From: Vibrio hepatarius
GTDB lineage: Bacteria; Pseudomonadota; Gammaproteobacteria; Enterobacterales; Vibrionaceae
NCBI RefSeq assembly: GCF_018860525.1
Contig: NZ_JAHKPM010000035.1
Location: 42,417 to 106,416, forward strand
DNA: 64,000 bases
Direction: 5' to 3'
This document shows positions 7,787 to 16,756 of this stretch, piece after piece; the stretch's first letter is position 1, and each line of letters begins with the position of its first letter. The notes beneath the pieces are model-generated. The model was not told the origin of the DNA. It was given only the letters and a program-made list of their open reading frames with translations, and made no database searches. The position numbers were made by a program, and so were the translations under genes.

Positions 7787-7813
7787 AAGGCCAATTGTTA
7801 CTCAATTGGCCTT
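7787..7813. terminator. Convergent terminator
   Basis: A perfect 11-bp stem, AAGGCCAATTG / CAATTGGCCTT, with loop TTACT lies between the converging dsbA paralogue and the minus-strand gene at 7825. The minus side continues TTGTTTTGTTC and therefore looks like the better terminator; it probably works both ways. Confidence 0.75.
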
Positions 7814-7824
7814 GGAATACTTAA

Positions 7825-8616
7825 TCACCACGCTCTCCAGTTTTCAATATTCATGTACCCAGAATCAAATTCCTTTGCCATAAAAGAAAGCTGATCTATT
7901 GAAATACCGGTCAATCTAAAGCCAAATGAGAATCTATGGGTATTCGACATAACGCAATGCCATAAACGGTACCCATCTACTTGCAAACTACCACAATGAA
8001 ACGTTCTGATATTCCAGCCTTTTTTATCCCAAGATGTATACACTCTTCCATCTACACCAATATATCTAAAATACGATTTACGATCTTCTGGTGCATAAAC
8101 GAAGTACACTCTAACAGGTGCTGAGGATGCTGCTTCATTGGTGTGCCAAGACATCATTCCTTCGTCTGGCGGGTAGATAAACGAACCTGAATTTTCGATA
8201 GATTTTATCTCTGGAATAGCCTTATATAAGGTCGATTCAATTAAGGGTAATGCTTCATGATGTACGAGATGATAAAGGTAATTATGATTGCTTAATTTAA
8301 CCTCACCGCTGCTCATAGCGAGTGCCGACTTCAAGTAGTCCTCTCCGATGTACCAAGAGTAGGGTCGTAAATTTGCCTGCTTATTATCTAGTGCATTTTT
8401 AATAATGTAAGGAAATTCACCTTTAGTTTGTTTTATACCCTGATTGAAGTGCTTTAATTCTTCACGGCTCCAACCATCCATATCGACCACTCTGATCAAG
8501 CCGTCCCCTTTGAGTAAACCAATATGGATTGACTCAAAGCATTTACCCATTTTTTCCAAAATACTTGGGTCAAAATAACTCTCATCCAAATGCATATAAT
8601 AGAATTTCTTTTCCAT
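7825..8616 (-). CDS. Possible 2OG-Fe(II) oxygenase-like protein
   Basis: This 263-residue soluble protein is not firmly placed. Its C-terminal half looks like a jelly-roll iron enzyme. W-H-T-N-E (His158, Asn160) is followed by strands (V-R-V-Y-F-V-Y-A-P), then L-W-H-C-V-M-S-N-T-H-R-F-S-F-G-F with His220 and Arg228. This is the order H-x-D...H...R of 2-oxoglutarate dioxygenases, but with Asn instead of Asp in the first motif. The protein may therefore be a variant enzyme, a halogenase-like site or a dead fold. It is a single gene with its own terminator at 7787-7813; no neighbour suggests a substrate. Confidence 0.5.
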   Translation of the reverse strand: MEKKFYYMHLDESYFDPSILEKMGKCFESIHIGLLKGDGLIRVVDMDGWSREELKHFNQGIKQTKGEFPYIIKNALDNKQANLRPYSWYIGEDYLKSALAMSSGEVKLSNHNYLYHLVHHEALPLIESTLYKAIPEIKSIENSGSFIYPPDEGMMSWHTNEAASSAPVRVYFVYAPEDRKSYFRYIGVDGRVYTSWDKKGWNIRTFHCGSLQVDGYRLWHCVMSNTHRFSFGFRLTGISIDQLSFMAKEFDSGYMNIENWRAW

Positions 8617-8833
8617 GAAATTTCTCGCAATAACAATGAGATAATAGTAAAGAAACTGCTATGCTGAATTAAATGAGGTTGGTCAGTCTTCGGTACTAAA
8701 ATCCAGTATTCTATCAATAATACTAGAGTAACTCAGCTTATATCGCGAAGAGCAGAAGGTAGAGAGAGTACCCTTTCAGCTCCACCTCTAGAAGTTTGCC
8801 ATTCTCAAATCAAAGGGGATAACTGGAGTTAAT

Positions 8834-9292
8834 CTATGTGAGGTTAGATAACACCTTGTCACACAAGCGTTTTAGGGAAGCTAGTTCATCCACTTCAAGA
8901 TCAATCTTGCATAACATATTACCAGGTACGGATTTCGCTGCTTGTTGAAGAGCTCTACCTTGTTCTGTCAAATTAAGAACTCGCACTCTTTCATCTTCTT
9001 CACTTCTCTGCCTAACAACAAATCCTTTGCTTTCTAGCCTTTTCAATAATGGCGTTAATGTCCCAGAGTCAAGATACAGTCGAGTGCCGAGATCTTTAAC
9101 GCTGGCACCGTCCTTTTCCCACAACAGCAACATCACCAAGTACTGTGAATACGTCAGATCTAAGCTTTCCAGCAAAGGGCGATAGGCACGAGTGACTGAA
9201 TTTGCTGCGCTATACAGTGGAAAGCAAACCTGATCACTAAGAAGAAGCATAGGGTTTTCCGCCTGTTGTCTGGATTTTTGAGTGTTATTCAT
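8834..9292 (-). CDS. ohrR: OhrR-like MarR-family redox regulator
   Basis: This 152-residue winged-helix repressor matches OhrR closely. The N-terminal reactive cysteine is Cys23 in D-Q-V-C-F-P-L-Y-S-A-A-N. The DNA-binding part has L-T-Y-S-Q-Y-L-V-M-L-L-L-W-E, the recognition-helix region L-D-S-G-T-L-T-P-L-L-K-R-L, and the wing E-E-D-E-R-V-R-V-L. OhrR represses the organic hydroperoxide resistance gene ohr until the cysteine is oxidised by lipid or organic peroxides. No ohr gene is adjacent, so its target is elsewhere or it controls itself through the palindrome at 9323-9335. Confidence 0.8.
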   Translation of the reverse strand: MNNTQKSRQQAENPMLLLSDQVCFPLYSAANSVTRAYRPLLESLDLTYSQYLVMLLLWEKDGASVKDLGTRLYLDSGTLTPLLKRLESKGFVVRQRSEEDERVRVLNLTEQGRALQQAAKSVPGNMLCKIDLEVDELASLKRLCDKVLSNLT

Positions 9293-9322
9293 AACGGCTC
9301 TTTTACATTTGTTAAATTGCGC

Positions 9323-9335
9323 ACAATATAATTGT
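9323..9335. promoter_or_regulatory. Candidate OhrR operator
   Basis: ACAAT-ATA-ATTGT is a perfect palindrome 31 bp upstream of the ohrR-like start, and resembles the known ACAATT/AATTGT operators of OhrR. It implies autoregulation. Confidence 0.5.
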
Positions 9336-9413
9336 ATTATAATAAATCTTCGATGTAGGGTTGCAAGTAATTAAATTGCTAACTTAAAAATGTCATTGCG
9401 TTTCCTAAACGTC

Positions 9414-9439
9414 AAATGCCGACCTTCTGGCCGGCATTT
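9414..9439. terminator. metE terminator
   Basis: AAATGCCG / CGGCATTT forms an 8-bp stem around a 10-nt spacer, 22 bp past the metE stop on the minus strand. The minus strand continues with a short T stretch. Confidence 0.6.
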
Positions 9440-9461
9440 AGTCTAATCGACAGATTAAACT

Positions 9462-11744
9462 TTATGAATATTCCACACGTAGCTTCTTCGCCGCTGACAC
9501 CATGTTACTCAATGACGCTTCGGTTTCAGCCCAGTTTCTGGTCTTAAGGCCACAATCAGGGTTGACCCATAAACGTTTAGCTGGGATCTTCTCTGCCGCT
9601 TTGTTGATAAGGCCTTCTATCCACGCTTTACTTGGGATATTGGGCGAGTGAATATCGTACACTCCAGGGCCAATTTCATTAGGATAGTCAAATTCTTCAA
9701 ACGCTTTCAGTAACTCCATATTAGAACGGGACGTTTCAATAGTGATGACATCTGCATCTAACGCTGCGACAGATCCAATAATTTCATTGAATTCGGAATA
9801 ACACATATGAGTATGTATCTGAGTTTCTGGGTTCGCCCCTGCTGCAGAAATCTTAAACGCATCTACCGCCCAATCCAAATATTCAGCATGATCACTTTTT
9901 TTAAGGGGTAAACCTTCACGAATAGCCGGCTCATCAATTTGAATGATGTGGATACTCGCTGCTTGTAAATCCTCAACCTCATCACGAAGTGCACATGCTA
10001 ACTGGTTAGCGATCTCTTTGCGGCTAATATCTTCTCGGGGGAAAGTCCAGCACAAGATAGTGACTGGGCCTGTAAGCATGCCTTTCATCTTCTTGGACGT
10101 TAGTGACTGAGCGTATTTGGTCCATTCAACAGTAATCGGCTTTTCTCGTTCAATATCAGCCACTACAATTGCCGGTTTAACGCAACGTGAGCCATAACTT
10201 TGAACCCAACCAAACTTTGTGGTTTGAAAGCCTGCTAAGTTTTCTGAGAAATATTCCACCATATCATTTCGTTCAGCTTCACCATGAACTAATACGTCCA
10301 AGTCCAATTTTTCTTGGCGTTTCACTGCCTCCCTTATGTGACCCTGTAACAAAAAGGTGTAATCTGATTGCGAGAGTTGGCCAATGCGATAAGCATTACG
10401 TTGTACTCGAATTTCACTCGTTTGGGGAAAAGATCCTATGGTTGTAGTCGGAAACAGCGGTAAATCGAGCGATTTGCTTTGGGCAAGCGCACGTTGTTCA
10501 TAGGGAGCACTTCGCTCAGTTTGCGCTTTAGTGATCTGGCTAAGGCGTTTTTGAACCTGAGGTTTGTTCACATGCGTGGCAGTTTTTCTCGCTTTAACTG
10601 GGGCGCTGTAGGTATCGCAGGCCTCGATAGCTTGTTGATCGCCATCTAATGCTTTACCCAACAGCGCCACTTCAGATACTTTCTGCTTTGCAAATGCGAA
10701 CCAGCTACGGACTTCTTCAGAAAGTTCAGACTCAAGATCAAGATCAACCGGTGAATGAAGCAAAGAGCAAGAACTTGCGACCCACAATCTATCACCTAAT
10801 TGATCTTTCACTGACTTCAGCAGCTCTAATTGTGCTGAAAGATCAGCTCGCCAGACGTTACGCCCATTCACAACTCCCGCTGACAATACCCACGTCTGAG
10901 GAAGCTTAGACACCAGCTTGTTAAGCTGTTGTGGCGCTGCAGATAAATCAATATGTATACCATCAATATCAAGTTCAATGATGTTTTCTAGTGAGTCTTC
11001 CAATGAATCAAAGTACGTCGTTAAAAGTACTTTTACATCACTACGAATCACTTGATAGGCCAATTTAAAAGATTCTAGCCAAGGTTTTTCGAGCTCAAGT
11101 GATAAAATCGGTTCGTCTATCTGAACCCACTCCACTCCTTGTCCTGCCAACTTAGACAAAATGGTTTGGTAAGCCTTGAGAAGGCGTGGCAATAACGTTA
11201 AGCGATCAAACCCTTCCTCTACTTCTTTGCCCAAATACAGATAACTCAAAGGCCCAAGTAACACCGGTTTTACCTTATGACCGGCCTTAATTGCCTCATT
11301 AACCTCTTCAAATAATTGAGGCCAACTGATTTCAAACGTATCATCTTGACTAAACTCAGGGACGATATAGTGATAGTTTGTGTTAAACCACTTAGTCATA
11401 TCTGATGCAGCCGAACCACTGCAATCGCAATCAATTTTAGATTGGCCTCGCCCTACCTTAAATAGAGTATCTATATCTGGAAAGCCATTACGATGGCGCT
11501 TTGGCACATGACCAAGCAATAAAGTGGTTGTTAGCACATGGTCATACCATGCAAAATCTCCTGCTGTCACATAACTTAGCTCAGCATCAGACTGCGTGCG
11601 CCAATTATTATGTCTGAGTTCAGAACCAACGGATTTTAGTTCCTGCTGATCAATATCACCACGCCAGTATTTTTCAAGCGCAAATTTGAGCTCACGTTGT
11701 TCACCAATTCTTGGATAACCTAAAATATGAGTTGTCGTCGCCAT
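9462..11744 (-). CDS. metE: MetE, cobalamin-independent methionine synthase
   Basis: MetE transfers the methyl group of 5-methyltetrahydropteroyl-triglutamate to homocysteine, the last step of methionine synthesis, without B12. At 760 residues it is of normal length (E. coli 753). Zinc ligands are visible at His646 and Cys648 (H-T-H-M-C-Y-S-E-F) and Cys731 (N-P-D-C-G-L-K-T-R), with the E. coli spacing. The catalytic-domain motif [10 protein letters not shown] is intact. It is transcribed divergently from metR. The shared region carries tandem MetJ boxes, so repression by MetJ-S-adenosylmethionine and activation by MetR are expected. Confidence 0.97.
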   Translation of the reverse strand: MATTTHILGYPRIGEQRELKFALEKYWRGDIDQQELKSVGSELRHNNWRTQSDAELSYVTAGDFAWYDHVLTTTLLLGHVPKRHRNGFPDIDTLFKVGRGQSKIDCDCSGSAASDMTKWFNTNYHYIVPEFSQDDTFEISWPQLFEEVNEAIKAGHKVKPVLLGPLSYLYLGKEVEEGFDRLTLLPRLLKAYQTILSKLAGQGVEWVQIDEPILSLELEKPWLESFKLAYQVIRSDVKVLLTTYFDSLEDSLENIIELDIDGIHIDLSAAPQQLNKLVSKLPQTWVLSAGVVNGRNVWRADLSAQLELLKSVKDQLGDRLWVASSCSLLHSPVDLDLESELSEEVRSWFAFAKQKVSEVALLGKALDGDQQAIEACDTYSAPVKARKTATHVNKPQVQKRLSQITKAQTERSAPYEQRALAQSKSLDLPLFPTTTIGSFPQTSEIRVQRNAYRIGQLSQSDYTFLLQGHIREAVKRQEKLDLDVLVHGEAERNDMVEYFSENLAGFQTTKFGWVQSYGSRCVKPAIVVADIEREKPITVEWTKYAQSLTSKKMKGMLTGPVTILCWTFPREDISRKEIANQLACALRDEVEDLQAASIHIIQIDEPAIREGLPLKKSDHAEYLDWAVDAFKISAAGANPETQIHTHMCYSEFNEIIGSVAALDADVITIETSRSNMELLKAFEEFDYPNEIGPGVYDIHSPNIPSKAWIEGLINKAAEKIPAKRLWVNPDCGLKTRNWAETEASLSNMVSAAKKLRVEYS

Positions 11745-11847
11745 GTTACCAATCCTTCTGTAGGTTAATTTTTTAGGATGACATACCGCTTAATATCACT
11801 TAATCGGTAAAGTTTCGTCCCTAGATTGTTTTATGTAGAACACCAAA

Positions 11848-11863
11848 AGGCGTCTAGATGGCT
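11848..11863. promoter_or_regulatory. Tandem MetJ boxes, metE-proximal
   Basis: Two adjacent 8-bp units, AGGCGTCT and AGATGGCT, resemble the MetJ consensus AGACGTCT. They lie about 105 bp before the metE start. MetJ binds cooperatively to two or more such units with S-adenosylmethionine. Confidence 0.65.
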
Positions 11864-11983
11864 AAACTATCGCGCTAATCTGATGCAGTGGCAATCTCCA
11901 ATCATTCAACTTGTTTATTAGAAAATTTCATGTGGCTCTAAAAGCTCGGAATCTGCTTACACTGACAAAAAACACACATCAAT

Positions 11984-12007
11984 AGACGTCTAGATGTTTA
12001 CACATCT
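11984..12007. promoter_or_regulatory. Triple MetJ box array, metR-proximal
   Basis: Three contiguous 8-bp units read AGACGTCT (perfect consensus), AGATGTTT and ACACATCT. The array ends 58 bp before the metR start, overlapping the expected metR promoter. Confidence 0.8.
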
Positions 12008-12065
12008 TTTTTTTGAGAGTAGATTAGTTATATTCATCTTGAACTGATGCAGTTGAACAAGGCTA

Positions 12066-12977
12066 ATGATTGAATTTAAACATTTGAAAACACTCGCCAC
12101 ATTGAGAGATACAGGGTCATTAACCGCGACTGCGACCACGTTACATCTTACTCAGTCCGCACTTTCTCACCAGATAAAAGATCTTGAAGCCCGGATCGGT
12201 GGACAGCTCTTTCTGCGTAAAACAAAACCTGTTAAATTCACCTCTGAAGGAGAGATTCTGCTTGAACTAGCCAATCAAATTTTGCCGCGTTTGGTTAAAG
12301 CTGAAAATGATTTGGCTGGTCTCAATGAAGATGCCAATGGGCGATTACACATGGCGATTGAATGCCATTCTTGCTTCCAGTGGCTGATGCCTGCATTAAG
12401 AGATTACCAACAAGCATGGCCAAATGTAGCACTCGACTTTTCATCAGGTTTTGGTTTTGAGCCACTTCCAGCATTGCTTAGCGGTGAACTGGATTTAGTC
12501 ATCACATCAGATATCCAACCAAGATCAGAAGTCCACTATGAACCTTTATTTGATTTTGAAATGCGCCTTGTTACCGCTATCAACCATCCGATGGCAAGTC
12601 AGACACAAGTCCAACCATCAGATCTAAAAAACGAAACCTTGCTTTCTTACCCAGTACAAAAAAATCGCCTCGATGTGGTCAAGCACTTCCTTCAACCTGC
12701 TGGAGTTGAGCCAGCCAAATGGAAGCAAGCCGACAATACTCTGATGCTCGTACAAATGGTTTCAGCAGGGCTTGGAGTCGCTGCTTTACCAAATTGGGCC
12801 ATTCATGAGTTTTCCCGTCAAGGGCTGATTAGTAGCCTACCTTTGGGCAAGGGATTATGGCGTCGATTGTTTGCTGCGACTCGTCAATGTGAAAAAGATA
12901 AACGTTACTTACAGGCATTTTATAGCACTGCCAAACAGCAATCTAGCCACCACTTAGAAGGGATAAAAATGGTTTAA
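12066..12977 (+). CDS. metR: MetR, LysR-family activator of methionine genes
   Basis: This 303-residue LysR-type regulator opens with M-I-E-F-K-H-L-K-T-L and a helix-turn-helix (L-T-A-T-A-T-T-L-H-L-T-Q-S-A-L-S-H-Q-I-K), followed by a substrate-binding co-inducer domain. MetR uses homocysteine as co-inducer and activates metE and other methionine genes. The identity comes from the divergent pairing with metE and from close similarity to MetR (E-C-H-S-C-F-Q-W-L-M-P). AAGG lies upstream of the ATG. The MetJ array next to its start predicts repression by methionine. Confidence 0.93.
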   Translation: MIEFKHLKTLATLRDTGSLTATATTLHLTQSALSHQIKDLEARIGGQLFLRKTKPVKFTSEGEILLELANQILPRLVKAENDLAGLNEDANGRLHMAIECHSCFQWLMPALRDYQQAWPNVALDFSSGFGFEPLPALLSGELDLVITSDIQPRSEVHYEPLFDFEMRLVTAINHPMASQTQVQPSDLKNETLLSYPVQKNRLDVVKHFLQPAGVEPAKWKQADNTLMLVQMVSAGLGVAALPNWAIHEFSRQGLISSLPLGKGLWRRLFAATRQCEKDKRYLQAFYSTAKQQSSHHLEGIKMV

Positions 12978-13006
12978 TAATCGCTTAAAAGAAGGCTTAA
13001 CCTGTA

Positions 13007-13207
13007 TTATCTATCGTAAGACTTAAATTGATTGGTCAAAGGGTCATAGTGATAGCCAAGACTATCAAGCTTGTGGGTCACCACGGCTGTGTCCATCTCA
13101 TACATGGCCACCAGCTCCTCAAAACTACCACATTCAAGCCTAAGCTTTTCGTTCACAATACCCAGTAGAATATTGCTATCTAATCTCGTAACATTACTTA
13201 AGTCCAT
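13007..13207 (-). CDS. DUF4250 family small protein
   Basis: This 66-residue protein has the DUF4250 pattern: L-D-S-N-I-L-L-G-I-V-N-E-K-L-R-L-E near the start, a helix with E-M-D-T-A-V-V-T-H-K-L-D-S-L-G-Y, and the ending Y-D-P-L-T-N-Q-F-K. The fold is probably a small helical bundle. The function is unknown. It stands between metR and a membrane orphan, in its own short transcript on the minus strand. Confidence 0.8.
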   Translation of the reverse strand: MDLSNVTRLDSNILLGIVNEKLRLECGSFEELVAMYEMDTAVVTHKLDSLGYHYDPLTNQFKSYDR

Positions 13208-13275
13208 AGCCAGCCCGTATTAACCATCTCTTTTTAAGCGTAGCGTCAATTGCAAGAAATAGAAGAGAATGTACT

Positions 13276-14004
13276 CTAAAGAGAGAATAGCCGCTGAACG
13301 AAAAACATCGCAACGAACAGGGTAAAAAGTGCCACCCAAAGCTGAACTTTATGTACTGCCTTAGAAAACACAAGATGCCAGCACCAGATAAGAACCGAAG
13401 TAATCAATAATGCAAAACCGCTCAGTAGAGCCTGAGTATTATCAACTAACACTTGCTGGTTTATCTGGGTACTTTTCACCAGAACAACCAAGCTGAGCAA
13501 CATGACTGATACTACTCCAGTAACAGGCAAAATACGGTGAAAGGCTTGTAAACGAGTCTTTGCCACAGTGAGGAGAAGGTGAGAAAACAGGGCGCCAAGC
13601 AACAATATTTCAACAAACACCTTGATTGCAGTCACAATATCAAATTGTTCGCTTATCACTATACCCACGTAAGAGAAGGCTAAGCCATTAGCGAGATGCA
13701 TAGCCCAAAGCGGTCCCTGTACCCGCGTTTTCCCCGTTTGTACTTGAGAATAGAAATACGCAATGGCAAATACAACCACCATAGCTTCGATTTTCAGTGA
13801 GGCGACAGCAAGCCACATCAAAGCGATGGCGGGCAAAACTTTATGAATCCGCCCTCTTTGACCAGGACAGATATCCCCTTTCACCAAAATAAGAGTTAAT
13901 ACTAATTGAGCACCCAAAAGCATAGGTGGAAAAAAGGATATAATAGGCTGAATCATCACTGCCAAAAAATTGTAGTTAATGTATATGGGAGCGAATAATA
14001 GCAA
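13276..14004 (-). CDS. Polytopic membrane protein of unknown function
   Basis: This protein of up to 242 residues has about seven hydrophobic segments spread over its length and almost no long loops. It contains K-G-D-I-C-P-G-Q-R-G-R-I-H-K-V-L between the first two segments, and a second positively charged loop T-R-L-Q-A-F-H-R-I-L. The family is not recognised. The start is uncertain: the longest reading uses TTG at 14004, while an ATG at 13956 (M-I-Q-P-I-I-S-F-F) would give a shorter protein; neither has a good ribosome site. It is a single gene. Confidence 0.6.
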   Translation of the reverse strand: MLLFAPIYINYNFLAVMIQPIISFFPPMLLGAQLVLTLILVKGDICPGQRGRIHKVLPAIALMWLAVASLKIEAMVVVFAIAYFYSQVQTGKTRVQGPLWAMHLANGLAFSYVGIVISEQFDIVTAIKVFVEILLLGALFSHLLLTVAKTRLQAFHRILPVTGVVSVMLLSLVVLVKSTQINQQVLVDNTQALLSGFALLITSVLIWCWHLVFSKAVHKVQLWVALFTLFVAMFFVQRLFSL

Positions 14005-14100
14005 ACATATGACTCAAACGGCTACTGCCATCCTCCTCACGCTTTAGAAAAGTACAGACATAAACCTTTTCTATCTATATGTGATAAGTTGGGTGCTAGG

Positions 14101-16563
14101 CTAAATTGCGATTAAATGCCCAATAATAAACCGCTGCTCAACCACTCCTTTGAATCGAGAATCGCTATCGACAAGTACCCATGGTAATGGATGCATGCTT
14201 AGTAAGGTCTTAACTTCACAAAGAGGTAATTGCCAATCTAGAGTAGAATGATGAGCAGACATCATGCGATGTGCAGCTTTTTGCCAAATGCTCTGCTCTT
14301 TATTGGTCTCATGGTCAGTTCCCATACTGGGTGTCATATGTAAGTTCATCGCTCCCCTATCAATTAAGCCAACACACTGGTTAGATTCAACTACAGGTAA
14401 TACTTCGAGATCGTGTGCACCAAAATAATTGTAAATCAAAGACAGCGATTCTCCAGGGTCAACACGCGGCAAATTTGGTGTAACCAGATCTAAAATCGTT
14501 CCATGCGTACTTTCTGCATTCCCATTTATCACAGGCAAAACACAATATTCATTCACCTTTTTCAGTTCATCAATAGATAATGCCTTAGAGAAAAAATACC
14601 CTTGGATACAATCGACACCTAAATCCCGCAACGTCATATATTCATTTTGTGTTTCTACCCCTTCGACAACCACTTTAAGTTTGAGTTTTTGTGCCAACTG
14701 AACAATCGTATTAACCACATGATACTGTCTGTTTTTAACGCCAATACCTTTAATTAGGCTCTGATCAATTTTAAGCACATCAAAATAGTTTTTATTTAGA
14801 TAATCAAACGAGGCAAAGCCAGTACCAAAATCATCAACTGCAATTGATACCCCAGCTTTACGTATTGAGGAGAGTAACGCTTCCTGATATCTATCACCCT
14901 CAAAATAAGCACTTTCGGTAAATTCAATCGTCATACTATCCATTGACACACCTGTTTTTTCAATAAGTTCAATGGAGTGGCTCAATATTGTGCTAATGTC
15001 TTGCGTGGAATTGAATGAACGATTAACCGACAAGCCGACATGCTCACCAAATAGGCTCTGTAATTCTGCTAGGGTAGAAATGGCTTTGAGATTAACAATA
15101 TCATCAAGCTCAACGACTTTATCAATATCTTCAACAATGCTAATGATTTCTTGTGTAGAAACCTTTATCTCTGGGTGTTGAGGAAAACGGCAAAGCGCCT
15201 CAAACTTATCAATTCGACCTTTCTTAATATCGACTATAGGTTGGAAAAAAACCTCAACCAGACCATTCGATATAACATCATTAGCCCAAATCTCTAATTT
15301 TTTGGTACGTTCAACTTGTGCGTGAAAATGTCGGTCATAAAACGCGACTCGTTTATTCTCCTCTAAGTGAAGTTCTAATAATGCTTGTAATGCATGGGAC
15401 AGTAATTTCTTTGGTGCCACTGCTTTAGAGTCACTCAATGATACTCCTGTTAAACCGTGCTTTAAAGCCAATACAACCGGTATTTGAGCATGTTTAAAGC
15501 TGTGGAAAAATGCATTAATTGATTGCCTGATGATGCGAATATTTTCATACTCTTGGGTAATGTTTGCGCGCAAGACAACCGCAAAACGTCCCTCTCCAAC
15601 ATAGCTTGCAAGGGATACCAGCTTGTTTTCCATAATATAACTCGCGAACTGGCGTTTTACTTCAGGCCCATTTATAACCGGAAACTGTGGCTGGAGAGCA
15701 AGCATAATATGAAGATTATTTTCACCTGTTTCTTCATTCTCCCTTTCCATTTTTCTAATAAAATTTTCGGCATCAGGCAGCTGAGTCAGTAAATCAACCC
15801 CACCAGCTTCTCGCCCATCGATACGTTGCAACTGATTAGATAAGTCAGTTGATAAACCTAAAAAATAAGATTCTCCATTACCTGGAGAAACTCTATGAAT
15901 GGTCAATTCTTGAGGAAATGTTGTGCCATCCGCTTTTTTAGTGAGAATAACCCCATTCCAGTGGCCATCAGTCTCGATATTCTCCCATAGAGTCTGATAG
16001 AAATTTTCATGCAACTTTTTAGCATTAAAAACACTGGTTTTTAAACCAATGAGATCTTCCAACACATACCCCGTAGTTTTTTCAAAATGACGATTGCAGG
16101 CTAATATACGTGTTTTATTATCAGTCACTAATATGCCATGGTGTTGGTTCTCGAATATAGAGTAAAATAATTCTGCTGCAACAACACCAGAAGGGATAAC
16201 TAAACAAGGTAACACCGTGCCTTTTAACAATGATTGGCTTTCTGCTGTAATTCTAAATTCTACATAGCTAAAAAGACTGTTAGGCGTCATTACACAGCAG
16301 TGGAAATAGCGTGTTTTATGTGAAGCAATGACAGATTTGAACACAGCACGAGCTTTACACCTCTGTGCCTTAGGTAATAATTTTAGCAATTTCTTAGCTG
16401 CAATCGACGATTGCGAGTGCCCAAAAAGTGAACTCATCGCTTCGGGGTCACAACTAAACTCCTGCTTAACCAGATCAAGCTGCCATACATAACTTTTGTA
16501 TTTATGCCAACGAGATGATTGCTTAGATCCAGATATAACCACGTCTGAATGACTTTTCTCCAT
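14101..16563 (-). CDS. PAS / degenerate GGDEF / EAL c-di-GMP phosphodiesterase with CBS-like C-terminus
   Basis: This is an 820-residue signalling protein. In order it has an unassigned N-terminus (1-125), a PAS domain (about 130-250, with G-I-L-V-T-D and N-R-H-F-E-K-T-T-G-Y), a GGDEF domain whose active site reads G-E-G-R-F-A and cannot make c-di-GMP, and an EAL domain. The EAL domain looks active: E-A-L-C-R near 453, I-E-F-T-E-S, D-D-F-G-T-G near 573, K-I-D and E-G-V-E-T near 629. A CBS-pair-like module follows (about 690-820). The expected activity is c-di-GMP hydrolysis, affecting motility and biofilm. There is no membrane segment, so it is cytoplasmic. It is divergent from ygiQ. Confidence 0.92.
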   Translation of the reverse strand: MEKSHSDVVISGSKQSSRWHKYKSYVWQLDLVKQEFSCDPEAMSSLFGHSQSSIAAKKLLKLLPKAQRCKARAVFKSVIASHKTRYFHCCVMTPNSLFSYVEFRITAESQSLLKGTVLPCLVIPSGVVAAELFYSIFENQHHGILVTDNKTRILACNRHFEKTTGYVLEDLIGLKTSVFNAKKLHENFYQTLWENIETDGHWNGVILTKKADGTTFPQELTIHRVSPGNGESYFLGLSTDLSNQLQRIDGREAGGVDLLTQLPDAENFIRKMERENEETGENNLHIMLALQPQFPVINGPEVKRQFASYIMENKLVSLASYVGEGRFAVVLRANITQEYENIRIIRQSINAFFHSFKHAQIPVVLALKHGLTGVSLSDSKAVAPKKLLSHALQALLELHLEENKRVAFYDRHFHAQVERTKKLEIWANDVISNGLVEVFFQPIVDIKKGRIDKFEALCRFPQHPEIKVSTQEIISIVEDIDKVVELDDIVNLKAISTLAELQSLFGEHVGLSVNRSFNSTQDISTILSHSIELIEKTGVSMDSMTIEFTESAYFEGDRYQEALLSSIRKAGVSIAVDDFGTGFASFDYLNKNYFDVLKIDQSLIKGIGVKNRQYHVVNTIVQLAQKLKLKVVVEGVETQNEYMTLRDLGVDCIQGYFFSKALSIDELKKVNEYCVLPVINGNAESTHGTILDLVTPNLPRVDPGESLSLIYNYFGAHDLEVLPVVESNQCVGLIDRGAMNLHMTPSMGTDHETNKEQSIWQKAAHRMMSAHHSTLDWQLPLCEVKTLLSMHPLPWVLVDSDSRFKGVVEQRFIIGHLIAI

Positions 16564-16756
16564 ATTGACTTGTCCTACTTTGCTGATGCCTACTGATAAT
16601 ATGATGTTAGCCGCATATTGGCAGGATTTTCGTTAAGCGGTTTGCAGCTTGAATATTTTTTACCCATTTCAAGCATTTTACTTCAACGTTTTATTGGGGT
16701 AGATAGCAAACAGACAAGTCGCTATAATTCGCGCTCCTTGAAGTAGAGATGATCAT

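Larger units (their letters stand above)
11745..12065. other. metE-metR divergent control region
   Basis: This 321-bp region carries two MetJ arrays (described separately). A 10-bp direct repeat CTGATGCAGT occurs at 11880-11889 and 12044-12053, one copy near each end. No perfect MetR site (TGAA-N5-TTCA) was found. There is no sign of a B12 riboswitch or an open reading frame. Confidence 0.6.

Noticed and set aside
10187..10909. Two plus-strand frames antisense to metE
   Set aside because: They are antisense shadows of the MetE coding sequence, with no domain or start signal.
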